DNA of 64,000 nt from Nocardioides gilvus (GCF_003194605.1 NZ_QHKY01000003.1:310001-374000), one strand, 5' to 3'. Counted from the stretch's first letter, positions 1-13,912 are shown. Notes: generated by a model not told the origin, from the letters alone. Translations and numbers: made by a program.

Positions 1-3000
1 ATCTCGATGTGCTTGTCGTGGATCGACACACCCTGGCTGCGGTAGACCTGCTGGACCTCGTCCACCAGGTGCTGCTGCGCACGACGGATACCCAGGACCC
101 GGAGGACCTCCTTGGGGTCCGGCGTACCGAAGGTGAGCAGGTCGCCGACCTCGATGTGGTCGCCGTCCGTGACACGCAGACGCGAACGCTTCGAGACCGG
201 GTACTCGATCGGGTCGGACCCGTCGTCGGGGGTCACGATGACCTTGCGCGACTTGTCCGTGTCCTCGATCTCGACACGGCCAGCAGCCTCCGAGATCGGA
301 GCCATACCCTTCGGGGAACGGGCCTCGAAGAGCTCGACCACACGGGGCAGACCCTGCGTGATGTCGTCCGCGGAGGCCACACCACCGGTGTGGAAGGTAC
401 GCATGGTCAGCTGCGTGCCGGGCTCACCGATCGACTGGGCCGCGATGATGCCGACGGCCTCACCGATGTCGACCAGCAGGCCGGTGGCCAGTGAACGGCC
501 GTAGCACTTCGCGCAGGTACCGGTCTTGGCGTCGCAGGTCAGCACGGAGCGGACCTTCACCTCGATGATGCCTGCGGAGACGAGCTCGTCGATCTTGACG
601 TCGCCCAGGTCCTCACCGGCGCCTGCGAGGACCTCGCCGCTCTCCGGGTGGGTGACCTCGACGGCAGCCGCACGGGCGTACGCCGAGGTCTCGGCGTTCT
701 CGTGCTTGACGACGACGCCGTCCTCACGGACCTCCCCGATGATCTTGACCAGACCACGCTCGGTGCCGCAGTCGTCCTCACGGATGATGACGTCCTGCGA
801 GACGTCCACCAGACGACGGGTCAGGTAACCCGAGTCAGCGGTACGCAGAGCGGTGTCGGCGAGACCCTTGCGAGCACCGTGGGTCGAGATGAAGTACTCG
901 AGCACGGAGAGGCCTTCACGGAAGTTGGCCTTGATCGGGCGCGGGATGATCTCGCCCTTCGGGTTGGCCACCAGACCACGCATGGCGGCAACCTGGCGGA
1001 TCTGCATCATGTTTCCGGATGCGCCCGAGTCGACCATCATGTAGATCGGGTTGCGACGGTCGAAGTTCTTCTCCATCGCCTGCGCGACCTCGTTGGAGGC
1101 CTCGGTCCAGATCTCGATGAGCTCCTGACGACGCTCCTCGTCGGTGACCAGACCACGCTCGAACTGCTTCTGCACCTTCTCCGCCTTGGCCTCGTAGCCC
1201 GAGAGGATCTCGGCCTTCGAGTCCGGCGTGGTGACGTCGTCGATGGAGACGGTCACACCGGAGCGCGTGGCCCAGTGGAAACCGGCGTCCTTGAGGGCGT
1301 CCAGGGAAGCAGCGACCTCGACCTTGGTGTAGCGCTCGGCCAGGTCGTTGACGATCGTGCCGAGACGCTTCTTGCCGACCTCTTCGTTGACGAAGGCGTA
1401 GTCCGCCGGGAGCGTGTCGTTGAAGATCGTGCGGCCCAGGGTGGTGTCGAGGGTGATCGAGTCGCCCTCGCTCCAGCCCGCGGGGACCGGCAGGCCCGTC
1501 GGCGAGATGATGTCGTTGAGACGGATCTTGACCTTCGACTGCAACGTGATCTCGCCCCGGTCGAAGGCCATGATGGCCTCGGCCTGCGACGAGAAGGCAC
1601 GACCCTCGCCGAGCTCACCGTCACGATCGGTGGTCAGGAAGAACAGACCCACGATCATGTCCTGGGTCGGCATCGTCACCGGGCGACCGTCGGACGGCTT
1701 CAGGATGTTGTTCGTCGACAGCATCAGGATCCGGGCCTCGGCCTGGGCCTCGGCGGACAGGGGCAGGTGGACCGCCATCTGGTCACCGTCGAAGTCAGCG
1801 TTGAACGCGGTGCAGACCAGGGGGTGGATCTGGATGGCCTTGCCCTCGATCAGCTGGGGCTCGAACGCCTGGATGCCGAGACGGTGCAGCGTGGGCGCAC
1901 GGTTCAGCAGGACCGGGTGCTCGGTGATGACCTCTTCGAGGACGTCCCAGACCACTGCGAAGCGAGGACCACCGGAGGTCGCGCGCTCCACCATCCGCTT
2001 GGCGGACTTGATGTTCTGCGCGTGGCTCAGGTCGACCAGGCGCTTCATCACGAACGGCTTGAAGAGCTCCAAGGCCATCTGCTTGGGCAGACCGCACTGG
2101 TGCAGCTTCAACTGCGGACCGGAGACGATGACCGAACGACCGGAGTAGTCGACGCGCTTGCCGAGCAGGTTCTGACGGAAACGACCCTGCTTGCCCTTGA
2201 GCATGTCGGAGATCGACTTCAACGGACGGTTACCGGGGCCCGTGACCGGGCGACCACGACGGCCGTTGTCGAAGAGGCTGTCAACAGCTTCCTGAAGCAT
2301 GCGCTTCTCGTTGTTGACGATGATCTCCGGCGCACCGAGGTCGAGCAGACGCTTGAGTCGGTTGTTCCGGTTGATGACGCGGCGGTACAGGTCGTTGAGG
2401 TCGGAGGTCGCGAAGCGACCACCGTCCAGCTGGACCATCGGACGCAGGTCCGGCGGGATGACCGGGACGGCGTCGAGCACCATGCCGATCGGCTGGTTGC
2501 CGGTCTTGCGGAAGGCGTCGACGACCTTGAGGCGCTTGAGGGCGCGGACCTTCTTCTGGCCCTTGCCGTTGGCGATGGTGTCGCGCAGCGACTCCACCTC
2601 GGCGGCGATGTCGAAGTCCTGGAGGCGCTTCTGGATCGCCGTGGCGCCCATGTGGCCCTCGAAGTACTTGCCGAACCAGTTCTTCATCTCGCGGTACAGG
2701 ATCTCGTCACCGAGCAGGTCCTGGACCTTGAGGTTCTTGAACGTGGACCAGATCTCCTCGAGGCGGTTGAGCTCGATGTCGGAGCGCTTGCGCACTGCCG
2801 CCATCTCGCGCTCCGCGCCGTCCTTCACCTTGCGGCGCTGGTCGGCCTTGGCGCCCTCGGCCTCGAGAGCTGCGAGGTCTTCCTCGAGCTTCTTGGCACG
2901 GTCGTCGATCATCGAGTCGCGACGCTTCTCGAGACGCTCCCGCTCCAGGCCGACCTTGTTCTCCAAGGAGGACATGTCCTGGTGGCGAGCGTCCTCGTCG

Positions 3001-3416
3001 ACGGAGGTGATCATGTACGCCGCGAAGTAGATGACCTTCTCGAGGTCCTTCGGGGCGAGGTCGAGCAGGTAGCCGAGTCGCGACGGGACACCCTTGAAGT
3101 ACCAGATGTGGGTGACCGGCGCGGCCAGCTCGATGTGGCCCATCCGTTCACGACGCACCTTGGAGCGGGTGACCTCTACGCCACAACGCTCACAGATGAT
3201 GCCCTTGAAGCGGACGCGCTTGTACTTGCCGCAGTAGCACTCCCAGTCCCGGGTCGGGCCGAAGATCTTCTCGCAGAAGAGTCCGTCGCGCTCGGGCTTG
3301 AGGGTGCGGTAGTTGATGGTTTCGGGCTTCTTGACCTCGCCGTGGCTCCACTCGCGGATGGAGTCCGCGGTGGCCAGGGAGATCTGGATCTGGTCGAAGA
3401 AATTGACGTCGAGCAC
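1..3416 (-). CDS. rpoC: RNA polymerase subunit beta' (RpoC), 3' end beyond window
   Basis: This is the largest subunit of core RNA polymerase. About 1138 codons are visible, and roughly the last 150 residues expected for an actinobacterial RpoC lie off the left edge. The start is a GTG giving VLDVNFFDQ, with an AGGTAGGG-like ribosome site upstream. The N-terminal zinc-binding cysteines (CYCGK ... CERCG, about residues 60-80) are present. The absolutely conserved Mg-binding [12 protein letters not shown] motif is encoded at about 1770-1805. It lies 20 bp downstream of rpoB in the same direction, as usual for co-transcribed rpoBC. No break is seen in the visible frame. Confidence 0.97.
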   Translation of the reverse strand, partial: MLDVNFFDQIQISLATADSIREWSHGEVKKPETINYRTLKPERDGLFCEKIFGPTRDWECYCGKYKRVRFKGIICERCGVEVTRSKVRRERMGHIELAAPVTHIWYFKGVPSRLGYLLDLAPKDLEKVIYFAAYMITSVDEDARHQDMSSLENKVGLERERLEKRRDSMIDDRAKKLEEDLAALEAEGAKADQRRKVKDGAEREMAAVRKRSDIELNRLEEIWSTFKNLKVQDLLGDEILYREMKNWFGKYFEGHMGATAIQKRLQDFDIAAEVESLRDTIANGKGQKKVRALKRLKVVDAFRKTGNQPIGMVLDAVPVIPPDLRPMVQLDGGRFATSDLNDLYRRVINRNNRLKRLLDLGAPEIIVNNEKRMLQEAVDSLFDNGRRGRPVTGPGNRPLKSISDMLKGKQGRFRQNLLGKRVDYSGRSVIVSGPQLKLHQCGLPKQMALELFKPFVMKRLVDLSHAQNIKSAKRMVERATSGGPRFAVVWDVLEEVITEHPVLLNRAPTLHRLGIQAFEPQLIEGKAIQIHPLVCTAFNADFDGDQMAVHLPLSAEAQAEARILMLSTNNILKPSDGRPVTMPTQDMIVGLFFLTTDRDGELGEGRAFSSQAEAIMAFDRGEITLQSKVKIRLNDIISPTGLPVPAGWSEGDSITLDTTLGRTIFNDTLPADYAFVNEEVGKKRLGTIVNDLAERYTKVEVAASLDALKDAGFHWATRSGVTVSIDDVTTPDSKAEILSGYEAKAEKVQKQFERGLVTDEERRQELIEIWTEASNEVAQAMEKNFDRRNPIYMMVDSGASGNMMQIRQVAAMRGLVANPKGEIIPRPIKANFREGLSVLEYFISTHGARKGLADTALRTADSGYLTRRLVDVSQDVIIREDDCGTERGLVKIIGEVREDGVVVKHENAETSAYARAAAVEVTHPESGEVLAGAGEDLGDVKIDELVSAGIIEVKVRSVLTCDAKTGTCAKCYGRSLATGLLVDIGEAVGIIAAQSIGEPGTQLTMRTFHTGGVASADDITQGLPRVVELFEARSPKGMAPISEAAGRVEIEDTDKSRKVIVTPDDGSDPIEYPVSKRSRLRVTDGDHIEVGDLLTFGTPDPKEVLRVLGIRRAQQHLVDEVQQVYRSQGVSIHDKHIE

Positions 3417-3436
3417 TGTGTTGATTCCCTACCTTC

Positions 3437-6979
<3,543 letters not shown>

Positions 6980-7084
6980 GATGTGCGTCCTTCGAAATCA
7001 TCGCTGAAGGTGATATGGCGCCTCCGACCACTACAGCACCCCTCCGGACAGGGTGAGAGCATATGAGGGCAGGCGCAAAGATTG

Positions 7085-7114
7085 ACCCTATCGCACAACA
7101 CGCGTCGTCGCCAA
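7085..7114 (-). promoter_or_regulatory. Candidate rpoB promoter
   Basis: On the minus strand a TTGGCG -35-like box (7109-7114) and a TAGGGT -10-like box (7085-7090) are separated by 18 nt. This would give a leader of about 100 nt before rpoB. The region between rplL and rpoB (6980-7310) otherwise holds only the rplL terminator. A short plus-strand frame in it is not convincing as a gene. Confidence 0.35.
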
Positions 7115-7248
7115 TGGGCTCAGGACAAGACTTCGGTCACAGCGGGACAGGAGCCCGGGCCGAAGGTGTGTCGCTCTCGCAGATGAGGATGCCCTCGAAC
7201 CTTCCGCAGGTCAAGCGGAACCCGCCACACAGCGTGGAAAAGACCGAA

Positions 7249-7274
7249 GACGGCCACCCCGAGGGGTGACCGTC
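7249..7274 (-). terminator. Intrinsic terminator after rplL
   Basis: GACGGCCACCCC and GGGGTGACCGTC form a 12-bp stem with one mismatch. On the minus strand it is followed by TCTTTTCC. It lies 37 bp past the rplL stop and probably partially terminates the rplJL transcript ahead of rpoBC. Confidence 0.7.
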
Positions 7275-7310
7275 TCCTGGTTGCTCCGAGGAGCGGGGTT
7301 CAGCGATGCG

Positions 7311-7697
7311 TCACTTGAGGGTGACGGAGGCGCCGGCGCCTTCGAGGGCTTCCTTCGCCTTCTCGGCCGTGGCCTTGTCGACACCCTCGAGGATGGCCTT
7401 GGGAGCGGCCTCGACGAGCTCCTTGGCCTCCTTCAGTCCGAGGGAGGTCAGGGCGCGCACCTCCTTGATGACGTTGATCTTCTTGTCGCCAGCGGCGTCG
7501 AGGACGACGTCGAACTCGTCCTTCTCAGCCTCGGCCTCGGCACCCGCGCCAGCAGCGGCGGCGGGGGCGGCAGCGGCGACGGGGGCAGCGGCGGTGACGC
7601 CGAAGGTGTCCTCGAACTCCTTCACGAACTCGGAGAGCTCGATGAGGGTCATCTCCTTGAAAGCTTCGAGGAGCTCTGCGGTGCTGAGCTTCGCCAT
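7311..7697 (-). CDS. rplL: 50S ribosomal protein L7/L12
   Basis: L7/L12 is the stalk protein that recruits translation GTPases and is present in several copies per ribosome. It is 128 aa. The N-terminal dimerisation domain ([20 protein letters not shown]) leads to an Ala-rich hinge at about 46-60, then the conserved C-terminal domain ([21 protein letters not shown]). The ATG at 7697 is chosen over one six codons upstream because GGAAGGAA lies the right distance before it and family members begin MAKL. It follows rplJ by 83 bp and is cotranscribed with it. Confidence 0.97.
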   Translation of the reverse strand: MAKLSTAELLEAFKEMTLIELSEFVKEFEDTFGVTAAAPVAAAAPAAAAGAGAEAEAEKDEFDVVLDAAGDKKINVIKEVRALTSLGLKEAKELVEAAPKAILEGVDKATAEKAKEALEGAGASVTLK

Positions 7698-7780
7698 GTC
7701 GGCGGTTCCTTCCATTCGGTGGTCAGCCCGGTTGTGCCGGGCCGACCGAGGGTTTCAGGTGGTGTACGTCGACCTGTGGA

Positions 7781-8446
7781 TCAGGCGTCAGTGGACTCGG
7801 CAGCAGCGTCAGCGGCTTCGGCGGAGTCGGCTTCGGATGCGGAAGCCTCCTCTGCGTCAGCAGCATCGGCGTCAGCCGGAGCGTCCTCGGCAGCGGCCGG
7901 CGTGCCGGCACCACCTGCGAGGATTGAGGGGTCCTGCTCTGCCTTGGCCTGCAGGGCGCCGGCGAGCCGGGCAGCCTGCGAGAGCGGGGCGTTGAGCAGG
8001 TAGACGGCCTGGGAGAGGCTGGCCAGCATTGCGCCGGCCATCTTGCCCAGGAGCACCTCGCGCGACTCGAGATCGGCCAGCTTGGCGATCTCGGCAGCGT
8101 CGAGGATGTTTCCGTCCAGGACACCGCCCTTGATGACAAGGGCGGGGTTTGCCTTGGCAAAGTCACGCAGACCCTTGGCCGCCTCGACAACGTCACCTTC
8201 GATGAAGGCGATGGCAGTCGGGCCGACCAGCAGGTCGTCAAAGCCGGAGATGCCCACCTCATTGGCGGCAATCTTGGCCAGCGTGTTCTTGACCACGGCG
8301 TAGTTGGCGTTCTCGCCGAGGGAGCGCCGCAGTTCCTGCAGCTGCTTCACGGTGAGACCGCGGTACTCGGTCAGCACAGCGCCAGCAGAACCGTTGAATG
8401 ACTCAACGATGTCTGCGACGGCTGCTGCCTTTTCTGGCCGCGCCAT
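7781..8446 (-). CDS. rplJ: 50S ribosomal protein L10, with acidic C-terminal tail
   Basis: L10 anchors the L7/L12 stalk to 23S rRNA. It is 221 aa, against roughly 165-190 for most homologues. The core ([20 protein letters not shown] ... [17 protein letters not shown]) is normal. The excess is a C-terminal low-complexity tail of Ala, Asp, Glu and Ser from about residue 180. GGAAGGAGA precedes the ATG. In this family L10-L12 autoregulates by binding its own leader. A structured leader and predicted promoter are visible upstream. Confidence 0.96.
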   Translation of the reverse strand: MARPEKAAAVADIVESFNGSAGAVLTEYRGLTVKQLQELRRSLGENANYAVVKNTLAKIAANEVGISGFDDLLVGPTAIAFIEGDVVEAAKGLRDFAKANPALVIKGGVLDGNILDAAEIAKLADLESREVLLGKMAGAMLASLSQAVYLLNAPLSQAARLAGALQAKAEQDPSILAGGAGTPAAAEDAPADADAADAEEASASEADSAEAADAAAESTDA

Positions 8447-8647
8447 GGGTCTCCTTCCGGACTACGCTCGAAGACGTACCGGCTGGCCCGAGAACGACGA
8501 ACGCCCCGGGCACAGGGCCCAGGGCGTGGGGAACATTGAAGTTCCTGCTCTGGCACCTGCGCTGGTCGTCCCGAACTGCGGAACCTTAGGCCTCGGCCAT
8601 CCCTGGGGACGGACTCGACCACCGGCGGTCTCTGGTTACAGGGAGTG
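8447..8647 (-). promoter_or_regulatory. Putative L10 (rplJ) mRNA leader with terminator-like hairpin
   Basis: About 200 nt of transcribed, non-coding DNA separate the predicted rplJ promoter from the rplJ ATG. Near its 3' end ACGCCCTGGGC pairs with GCCCGGGGCGT around a 5-nt loop (8501-8527), followed by TCGTCGTTCTCG. L10 leaders that bind L10-L12 are established for this operon in many bacteria. Assignment here rests on position and hairpin only, and no covariance search was possible. Confidence 0.55.
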
Positions 8648-8676
8648 ACTCTAGGGGGCTGCGACGCGGGAGCCAA
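8648..8676 (-). promoter_or_regulatory. Predicted rplJL promoter
   Basis: Minus strand: TTGGCT at 8671-8676 and TAGAGT at 8648-8653 with a 17-nt spacer. This matches the actinobacterial housekeeping form TTGNNN / TANNNT. It would start transcription near 8641, upstream of the structured rplJ leader. Confidence 0.5.
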
Positions 8677-8783
8677 ATCGGCGCAGACCCCGGACCCACG
8701 ACGCATCGCCACCCGGGTGCGGCCAACCCACCAACTACCTCGTTCGCCCGACATCGCGCCTGGACGCATGGTGAAATCCTTGC

Positions 8784-9779
8784 GTGGACCCCCAGTTGAC
8801 CCCCCTCAACCAGGTGCTCGAACGTGTGGACAACCGTCTCCTCTCCCCCGAGGCCGACGTCCGCATCTGGAGCACCGGCTTTCCGCTGCTCGACGAGGCC
8901 CTCGGCGGCGGGCTCCGATCAGGCTCCCTCAATCTTCTCGCCGGATCACAGGGCGAGGGCAAGACCACCTTCGCCCTGCAGATCGCGCGACAGTGCGCCA
9001 AGGGCGGCCAGCCAGTCCTCTTCTTCTCGTTCGAGCTGGAGGCCGAGGCGTTGTTGCAGAAGATGGTCTCCGCCGAGGCCGCGGAGGTGGCCGAGGAACT
9101 CCCCGCCACCGTCAACCAGGTCCGCGCCGCCTTCGAGGGCTCCGACGGCGGCACGGGGGGCCTGCCCGAGCGACTCAGCCGCTACAACGGGGGCCTGGAC
9201 GCCCTCGCGATGGTGAGCGAGTACGCGCCACACCTGCACATCCACCGCTCCACCACCACGTCCACCACCCTCGAGGTCCTCGCCTCGACGGTCAAGGAGG
9301 TGACCGCCGAGCACGGTGTGCCACCGCTGGTCGTCGTGGACTACCTGCAGAAGGTGCGCCCCGTCGTCACCATGGAGGAGGAAGCCGCCGTCACCCACGT
9401 GACCGAGCGACTCAAGGACCTCGCCATCGACCACGCCTGCCCGGTCCTGGCCATCTCGGCCTCGGACCGCGCCGGGCTCGAGCCGGGTCAGCGCATGCGG
9501 GCTCGCAACATGAAGGGCTCCACTGCGTTGGCCTACGAGGCGGACGTGGTGCTCATCCTCGCCAACAAGGCAGACATCGTGGCCCGCCACCACTTGATGT
9601 ACTCGACCAACAACGGCGAGCACTTCCGCGAGTGGACGGTCTGCACGATCGAGAAGAACCGCTCGGGCCGCACCGGAGCCGAGGTCGAGTTCAAGAAGGA
9701 GTTCATCTCGGGGCGCTTCGTGCCCGACGGGGCCGTCGTCAGTGAGGACCTCGTGGACGAGCGCGTCTTCGTGGAGTGA
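8784..9779 (+). CDS. Orphan DnaB-C/RecA-like ATPase
   Basis: This 331-aa protein resembles only the C-terminal motor domain of the replicative helicase DnaB. Walker A is GSQGEGKTT (54-62), Walker B is VVVDYLQ (183-189), a sensor-like AISASDR sits at 223-229, and ADVVLIL (253-259) leads to an arginine-rich EKNRSGRTG at 290-298. These are at the same relative places as in DnaB. The N-terminal primase-interacting helical domain is absent. Start is GTG 8784 with no clear ribosome site; a GTG ten codons later is possible. It is transcribed towards rplA, alone, inside the ribosomal protein cluster. Its function is unknown; helicase activity or KaiC-like signalling are both possible. Confidence 0.8.
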   Translation: MDPQLTPLNQVLERVDNRLLSPEADVRIWSTGFPLLDEALGGGLRSGSLNLLAGSQGEGKTTFALQIARQCAKGGQPVLFFSFELEAEALLQKMVSAEAAEVAEELPATVNQVRAAFEGSDGGTGGLPERLSRYNGGLDALAMVSEYAPHLHIHRSTTTSTTLEVLASTVKEVTAEHGVPPLVVVDYLQKVRPVVTMEEEAAVTHVTERLKDLAIDHACPVLAISASDRAGLEPGQRMRARNMKGSTALAYEADVVLILANKADIVARHHLMYSTNNGEHFREWTVCTIEKNRSGRTGAEVEFKKEFISGRFVPDGAVVSEDLVDERVFVE

Positions 9780-9832
9780 GGTCGCGTCGATCGGTTGGTG
9801 GGAGACCGATCGCCGCTCTTGTCCCACGACAG

Positions 9833-9870
9833 TGAAAGGCCGGCCACCCCAGAGGGTGGCCGGCCTTTCA
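9833..9870. terminator. Strong bidirectional terminator
   Basis: TGAAAGGCCGGCCACCC and its exact complement (17-bp stem, loop CAGA) stand between the convergent ATPase gene and rplA. The A/T ends on both sides suit termination in both directions. A second, smaller hairpin (CGATCGGT ... ACCGATCG) lies just before it at 9788-9812. Confidence 0.85.
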
Positions 9871-9884
9871 GTGCGTTGAGTGGG

Positions 9885-10604
9885 TCAGGCCTGCGCCTCG
9901 TCCTCGACTGCGACGTTCTTGACGCGGTTGGCGTCGACCTGGATGCCGGGGCCCATGGTCGTCGACACGGTGATCTTCTTGATGTAGCGGCCCTTGGAGC
10001 TGGCCGGCTTCAGACGAAGCACCTCGTCGAGTGCCGCGGCGTAGTTCTCCGCGAGCTGGACCTCGGAGAAGGAGGCCTTGCCGATGATGAAGTGCAGGTT
10101 GGAGTGACGGTCCGCGCGGAACTCGATCTTTCCACCCTTGATGTCGTTGACAGCCTTCGCGACGTCCGGCGTCACGGTGCCGGTCTTCGGGTTCGGCATG
10201 AGCGAACGCGGACCGAGCACGCGGCCGAGACGACCGACCTTGCCCATCATGTCCGGGGTCGCCACGACGGCGTCGAAGTCCAGCCAGCCGCCGGCGACCT
10301 TCTCGATGAGCTCGTCGCCACCGACGAAGTCGGCGCCGGCCTCGCGGGCGGCCTCGGCCTTCTCGGCGTTGGCGAACACGAGGACGCGGGCGGTCTTGCC
10401 GGTGCCGTTGGGCAGGTTGACCGTGCCACGGACCATCTGGTCGGCCTTGCGCGGGTCGATGCCCAGGCGCATGACGACGTCAACGGTCTCGTCGAACTTC
10501 TTCTTGCTGTTGTCCTTGGCGATCTTGATCGCGGTGAACGGGGAGAAGATCTCGTTCTTGTCGAACTTCTCGGCCGCTGCGCGGTAGCTCTTGCTGCGCT
10601 GCAT
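9885..10604 (-). CDS. rplA: 50S ribosomal protein L1
   Basis: L1 forms the L1 stalk, which helps move deacylated tRNA out of the E site, and also represses the rplKA mRNA in many bacteria. It is 239 aa from [18 protein letters not shown]. The conserved [10 protein letters not shown] motif is present at about residues 155-165. A TTG eleven codons upstream (10637) is in frame but family members begin at the chosen Met. The ribosome site is weak (GAG about 9 nt upstream), leaving the start slightly uncertain. It follows rplK by 83 bp. Confidence 0.95.
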   Translation of the reverse strand: MQRSKSYRAAAEKFDKNEIFSPFTAIKIAKDNSKKKFDETVDVVMRLGIDPRKADQMVRGTVNLPNGTGKTARVLVFANAEKAEAAREAGADFVGGDELIEKVAGGWLDFDAVVATPDMMGKVGRLGRVLGPRSLMPNPKTGTVTPDVAKAVNDIKGGKIEFRADRHSNLHFIIGKASFSEVQLAENYAAALDEVLRLKPASSKGRYIKKITVSTTMGPGIQVDANRVKNVAVEDEAQA

Positions 10605-10687
10605 GTCTGGTAACTCGATTCTTTCCAGTGTGGTCAATGAGCCAGCGCGGCTCTGCCACGGGGTGTGGAACAGGGAAGGTGAGGAGG

Positions 10688-11116
10688 TCAGTCGGTGGTG
10701 ACGCCCATGGAGCGGGCGGTCCCCTCGACGATCTTCATCGCCTGGTCGATGTCGTTGGCGTTGAGGTCAGGCAGCTTGGTGGTCGCGATCTCGCGCACCT
10801 GCTCCTTCGTCAGCTTGCCGACCTTCTCCTTGTGGGGGACACCCGAACCCTTGGCCAGGCCAGCGGCCTTCTTGATCAGCTCTGCAGCCGGCGGGGTCTT
10901 GGTGACGAAGGTGAACGAACGGTCCTCGTAGATGGTGATCTCGACGGGGATGACGTTGCCGCGCATCGACTCGGTCTGCGCGTTGTAGGCCTTGCAGAAG
11001 TCCATGATGTTGACACCGTGCGGACCGAGAGCGGTACCGACCGGCGGAGCCGGAGTCGCGGAGCCAGCGTTCAGCTGCACCTTGACCAGGGCTGCGATCT
11101 TCTTCTTGGGAGGCAT
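10688..11116 (-). CDS. rplK: 50S ribosomal protein L11
   Basis: L11 binds the GTPase-associated region of 23S rRNA and is the target area of thiostrepton. It is 142 aa, the standard length. The family start [20 protein letters not shown] and the proline-rich turn [10 protein letters not shown] (about 22-31) are intact. AGAAGGAT precedes the ATG. Gene order nusG-rplK-rplA on the minus strand is canonical. Confidence 0.97.
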   Translation of the reverse strand: MPPKKKIAALVKVQLNAGSATPAPPVGTALGPHGVNIMDFCKAYNAQTESMRGNVIPVEITIYEDRSFTFVTKTPPAAELIKKAAGLAKGSGVPHKEKVGKLTKEQVREIATTKLPDLNANDIDQAMKIVEGTARSMGVTTD

Positions 11117-11242
11117 TGTTTGAGATCCTTCTGATGTGTACGTCGTGGTCTTGTCGAGCTCTGGCGGGACTGGCCCGTCAGCGCTCTGCCACCTGGGTGT
11201 TGCTGGTCTTGCTGGGACCGCTCACGCGGCCTGCTGAGTGTG

Positions 11243-12031
11243 TCAGACCTTCTGGATCTGGCTGAAACTCAGCTCGACCGGGGTCTCCCGGCCGAAGATC
11301 TCGACGAGGGCCTTGACCCTCTGCGACTCACCGTTGATCTCGGTGATCGTGGCGTGCAACGTGGCGAACGGACCGTCGACCACCATGACGGAGTCGTCGA
11401 CGGAGAAGTCGGCGACCTCGACGGGCTTCTTGGAGGCGGCGCCACCGGTGCCCTTGCCGCCGGCTGCTTCGGCCTCTGCCTCGGCAGCGGCGACGGCGCT
11501 CGGGGCGAGCATCGACTCGACCTCGCTCATCGACAGCGGCACGGGGTTGTGGGCGTTGCCCACGAAGCCGGTGACCGACGGCGTGTGGCGCACGGCCGAC
11601 CAGGACTCGTCGGTCAGGTCCATGCGGACCAGCACGTAACCGGGCAGGACGGTGCGGGTGACCATCTTGCGCTGGCCGTTCTTGATCTCGGCCACCTCTT
11701 CGGTCGGCACGACGATCTCGTGGATGTACTCACCCATGTCGAGGGCCTGGATGCGGTTCTCGAGGTTGGCCTTCACCCGCTTCTCCATGCCGGAGTAGGT
11801 GTGGATGACGAACCAGTCGCCCGGCTTGGCCCACAGCTCGCGCTGGAAGGCCTCGAGGGGATCGATCTCCTCGGGCGTCGACTCCTCGGACCCAGCGGTC
11901 GCCTCGTCGGCGGAGGAAGCCTCGTCGGCCTCCTCGGCCTGGTCGACCCCGTCAGCCTCCGGGAGGTTCTCCTCGGGGATGGCGTCGAGGTCGCCCTCGT
12001 TGGGCTCTTGCGAGTCGTTGTGCTCAGACAC
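11243..12031 (-). CDS. nusG: Transcription termination/antitermination factor NusG
   Basis: NusG binds RNA polymerase and couples it to Rho or to the ribosome. The NGN domain starts at [19 protein letters not shown] and includes [12 protein letters not shown]-terminal KOW domain follows ([15 protein letters not shown]). An acidic Ser/Glu/Asp-rich N-terminal extension of about 60 aa is typical of actinobacteria. An Ala/Gly-rich linker separates the domains. GTG 12031 is preferred because GGAG lies 6 nt before it. GTG 12046, five codons upstream, is the alternative. It is 60 bp downstream of secE. Confidence 0.95.
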   Translation of the reverse strand: MSEHNDSQEPNEGDLDAIPEENLPEADGVDQAEEADEASSADEATAGSEESTPEEIDPLEAFQRELWAKPGDWFVIHTYSGMEKRVKANLENRIQALDMGEYIHEIVVPTEEVAEIKNGQRKMVTRTVLPGYVLVRMDLTDESWSAVRHTPSVTGFVGNAHNPVPLSMSEVESMLAPSAVAAAEAEAEAAGGKGTGGAASKKPVEVADFSVDDSVMVVDGPFATLHATITEINGESQRVKALVEIFGRETPVELSFSQIQKV

Positions 12032-12091
12032 GTACTGCTCCGTCACTTGTTCCGCTGATTGCTGGCGATGGGCCGGGATGGCCGGGACCGG

Positions 12092-12334
12092 TCAGGACGT
12101 CCCGCCGGTGAACATCCAGAAGGTCAGCTTCCCGAACCCGAGGTCGAGCAGGGAGATGATCGTCATCATCACGATCACGAAGACCATCACCACGATGAAG
12201 TAGGTGATGAGTTGCTGCTGGGTCGGCCACACGACCTTGCGCAACTCCGCCACCACCTGGCGAAGGAACGTGACCGGGTCGGTGCGGGCGGCACGCTTGT
12301 CACCGCTCGGCCCTTGAGCCTGTGCGTCTGACAC
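12092..12334 (-). CDS. secE: Preprotein translocase subunit SecE
   Basis: SecE clamps SecY in the Sec translocon. It is 80 aa with one predicted membrane helix (YFIVVMVFVIVMMTIISLLD), preceded by the conserved amphipathic segment FLRQVVAELRKVVWPT. This is the short single-helix form found in Gram-positives. The GTG start follows GGAGG. It stands between tRNA-Trp and nusG, the universal actinobacterial context. Confidence 0.95.
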   Translation of the reverse strand: MSDAQAQGPSGDKRAARTDPVTFLRQVVAELRKVVWPTQQQLITYFIVVMVFVIVMMTIISLLDLGFGKLTFWMFTGGTS

Positions 12335-12401
12335 GTTGCCTCCATGTGGATATCGACGAGTTGAAGCCGGATGTCCTTGCCTTCGAACATCTCACGCTTT
12401 G

Positions 12402-12474
12402 CAGGGCACGAGGGACTTGAACCCCCAACCTTCGGTTTTGGAGACCGATGCTCTGCCAGTTGAGCTAGTGCCCT
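12402..12474 (-). tRNA. tRNA-Trp (CCA)
   Basis: 73 nt. The 7-bp acceptor stem AGGGCAC/GTGCCCT, the D-arm, an anticodon loop CTCCAAA with anticodon CCA, and the T-loop GGTTCAAGTCC are all seen. The discriminator is G. The 3' CCA is not encoded (GCA follows). It sits immediately upstream of secE, as in mycobacteria. Confidence 0.95.
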
Positions 12475-12580
12475 CCGACGGATCCCCCTCAACTCTGCCC
12501 GGTGGGGGGCAGGGCTCAGCATGTGGGAGAACCACCAGTCGAAGAGTGTACGGGGCTGCGGTGGTCAGGTCCAAACGCCC

Positions 12581-12586
12581 TACGAT
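12581..12586 (+). promoter_or_regulatory. -10 box of a leaderless aspC promoter
   Basis: TACGAT lies exactly 6 nt before the ATG at 12593, so transcription should begin at or next to the start codon. There is no Shine-Dalgarno sequence in between, which supports a leaderless transcript. Confidence 0.6.
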
Positions 12587-12592
12587 GTGTTC

Positions 12593-13825
12593 ATGACCGA
12601 GTCTTCCACCCCCACCCCCACCAGCACGCCCCGCGACAAGCGCGTCTCCACCCGCGTCGCCGCCATCGCCGAGTCGGCCACGCTCAAGGTGGACGCCAAG
12701 GCCAAGGCACTCAAGGCCGAGGGGCGCCCGGTCATCGGCTTCGGTGCCGGTGAGCCCGACTTCCCGACCCCGGACTACGTCGTCGACGCAGCGGTCGAGG
12801 CGTGCCGTGACCCGAAGAACCATCGCTACACCCCGGCCGGTGGTCTCCCCGAGCTCAAGCAGGCCATCGTCGACAAGACGAAGCGCGACAGCGGCTACGT
12901 GGTGGAGCCCGCCCAGGTCCTCGTGACCAACGGTGGCAAGCAGGCCATCTACGAGGCCTTCGCCGCGATGCTGGACCCGGGCGACGAGGTCATCGTCCCG
13001 GCTCCCTACTGGACCACCTACCCCGAGGCGATCGCGCTGGCCGGCGGCGTCCCCGTCGACGTCCTGGCCGACGAGACCCAGGACTACAAGGTCACCGTCG
13101 CCCAGCTCGAGGCGGCGCGTACGACGCGTACGAAGGTCCTGCTCTTCGTCTCCCCGTCCAACCCGACCGGCGCGGTCTACACCGCCGACGAGATCCGCGA
13201 GATCGGCGCCTGGGTCGAGGCCAACAACCTGTGGGTCCTGACCGACGAGATCTACGAGCACCTGGTCTATGACGGCGTCGAGACCGGTTCCCTGCCCGTC
13301 CTGTGCCCCGAGCTCGCCGACCACTGCGTCGTCGTCAACGGTGTCGCCAAGACGTACGCCATGACCGGTTGGCGCGTGGGCTGGATCATCGGGCCCAAGG
13401 ACATCGTCAAGGCTGCCGGCAACCTGCAGTCGCACGCGACCTCCAACGTGGCCAACGTGTCGCAGCGTGCCGCGATCGCCGCGGTCTCCGGCGACCTGAC
13501 CGCGGTCGACGAGATGAAGGTGGCCTTCGACCGTCGCCGCAAGAAGATGGTCGAGATGCTCAACGCCATCGAGGGCGTCTACTGCCCGACCCCGCTGGGC
13601 GCCTTCTACGCCTACCCCTCGGTCAAGGGCCTGCTCAACAAGACCTACGACGGCAAGACGATCTCCACCTCCGCCGAGCTGAGCGAGTACATCCTCGACA
13701 AGGCCGAGGTCGCGATCGTGCCCGGCGAGGCGTTCGGCTCCCCGGGCTACCTGCGCCTCTCGTACGCGCTCGGCGACGACGACCTGGTCGAGGGCGTCAG
13801 CCGTCTGCAGAAGCTCTTCGCCTGA
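12593..13825 (+). CDS. aspC: Aspartate/aromatic aminotransferase (class I, PLP-dependent)
   Basis: The enzyme transfers the amino group of aspartate or a related amino acid to 2-oxoglutarate, using PLP. It is 410 aa. Fold-type I signatures are present: [13 protein letters not shown] near the N-terminus, [26 protein letters not shown], and the PLP lysine Lys253 in [16 protein letters not shown]. The start at MTESSTP is chosen because the promoter box TACGAT sits 6 nt upstream and an earlier in-frame start has no support. Substrate choice (aspartate versus aromatic) cannot be settled by eye. A terminator follows. Confidence 0.9.
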   Translation: MTESSTPTPTSTPRDKRVSTRVAAIAESATLKVDAKAKALKAEGRPVIGFGAGEPDFPTPDYVVDAAVEACRDPKNHRYTPAGGLPELKQAIVDKTKRDSGYVVEPAQVLVTNGGKQAIYEAFAAMLDPGDEVIVPAPYWTTYPEAIALAGGVPVDVLADETQDYKVTVAQLEAARTTRTKVLLFVSPSNPTGAVYTADEIREIGAWVEANNLWVLTDEIYEHLVYDGVETGSLPVLCPELADHCVVVNGVAKTYAMTGWRVGWIIGPKDIVKAAGNLQSHATSNVANVSQRAAIAAVSGDLTAVDEMKVAFDRRRKKMVEMLNAIEGVYCPTPLGAFYAYPSVKGLLNKTYDGKTISTSAELSEYILDKAEVAIVPGEAFGSPGYLRLSYALGDDDLVEGVSRLQKLFA

Positions 13826-13871
13826 GTCCTGGCAGCACCACAGCAGCACCACAACAGCACCACCGGCACCG

Positions 13872-13903
13872 AGAAGGGGCGCTCCGTCAGGGGCGCCCCT
13901 TTC
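13872..13903 (+). terminator. Terminator after aspC
   Basis: GAGAAGGGGCGCTCC pairs imperfectly with GGGGCGCCCCTTTC around GTCA. A run of T at the 3' side suits plus-strand termination 47 bp after aspC. Confidence 0.7.
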
Positions 13904-13906
13904 GGT

Positions 13907-13912
13907 TACCGT
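13907..13912 (+). promoter_or_regulatory. -10 box of a leaderless add promoter
   Basis: TACCGT (TANNNT form) ends 7 nt before the ATG at 13920. No ribosome site is present between them, and the element follows directly on the aspC terminator. Confidence 0.5.

Noticed and set aside
7063..7269. 68-codon plus-strand frame in the rplL-rpoB gap
   Set aside because: It overlaps the rplL terminator and the candidate rpoB promoter, has no ribosome site and odd composition.
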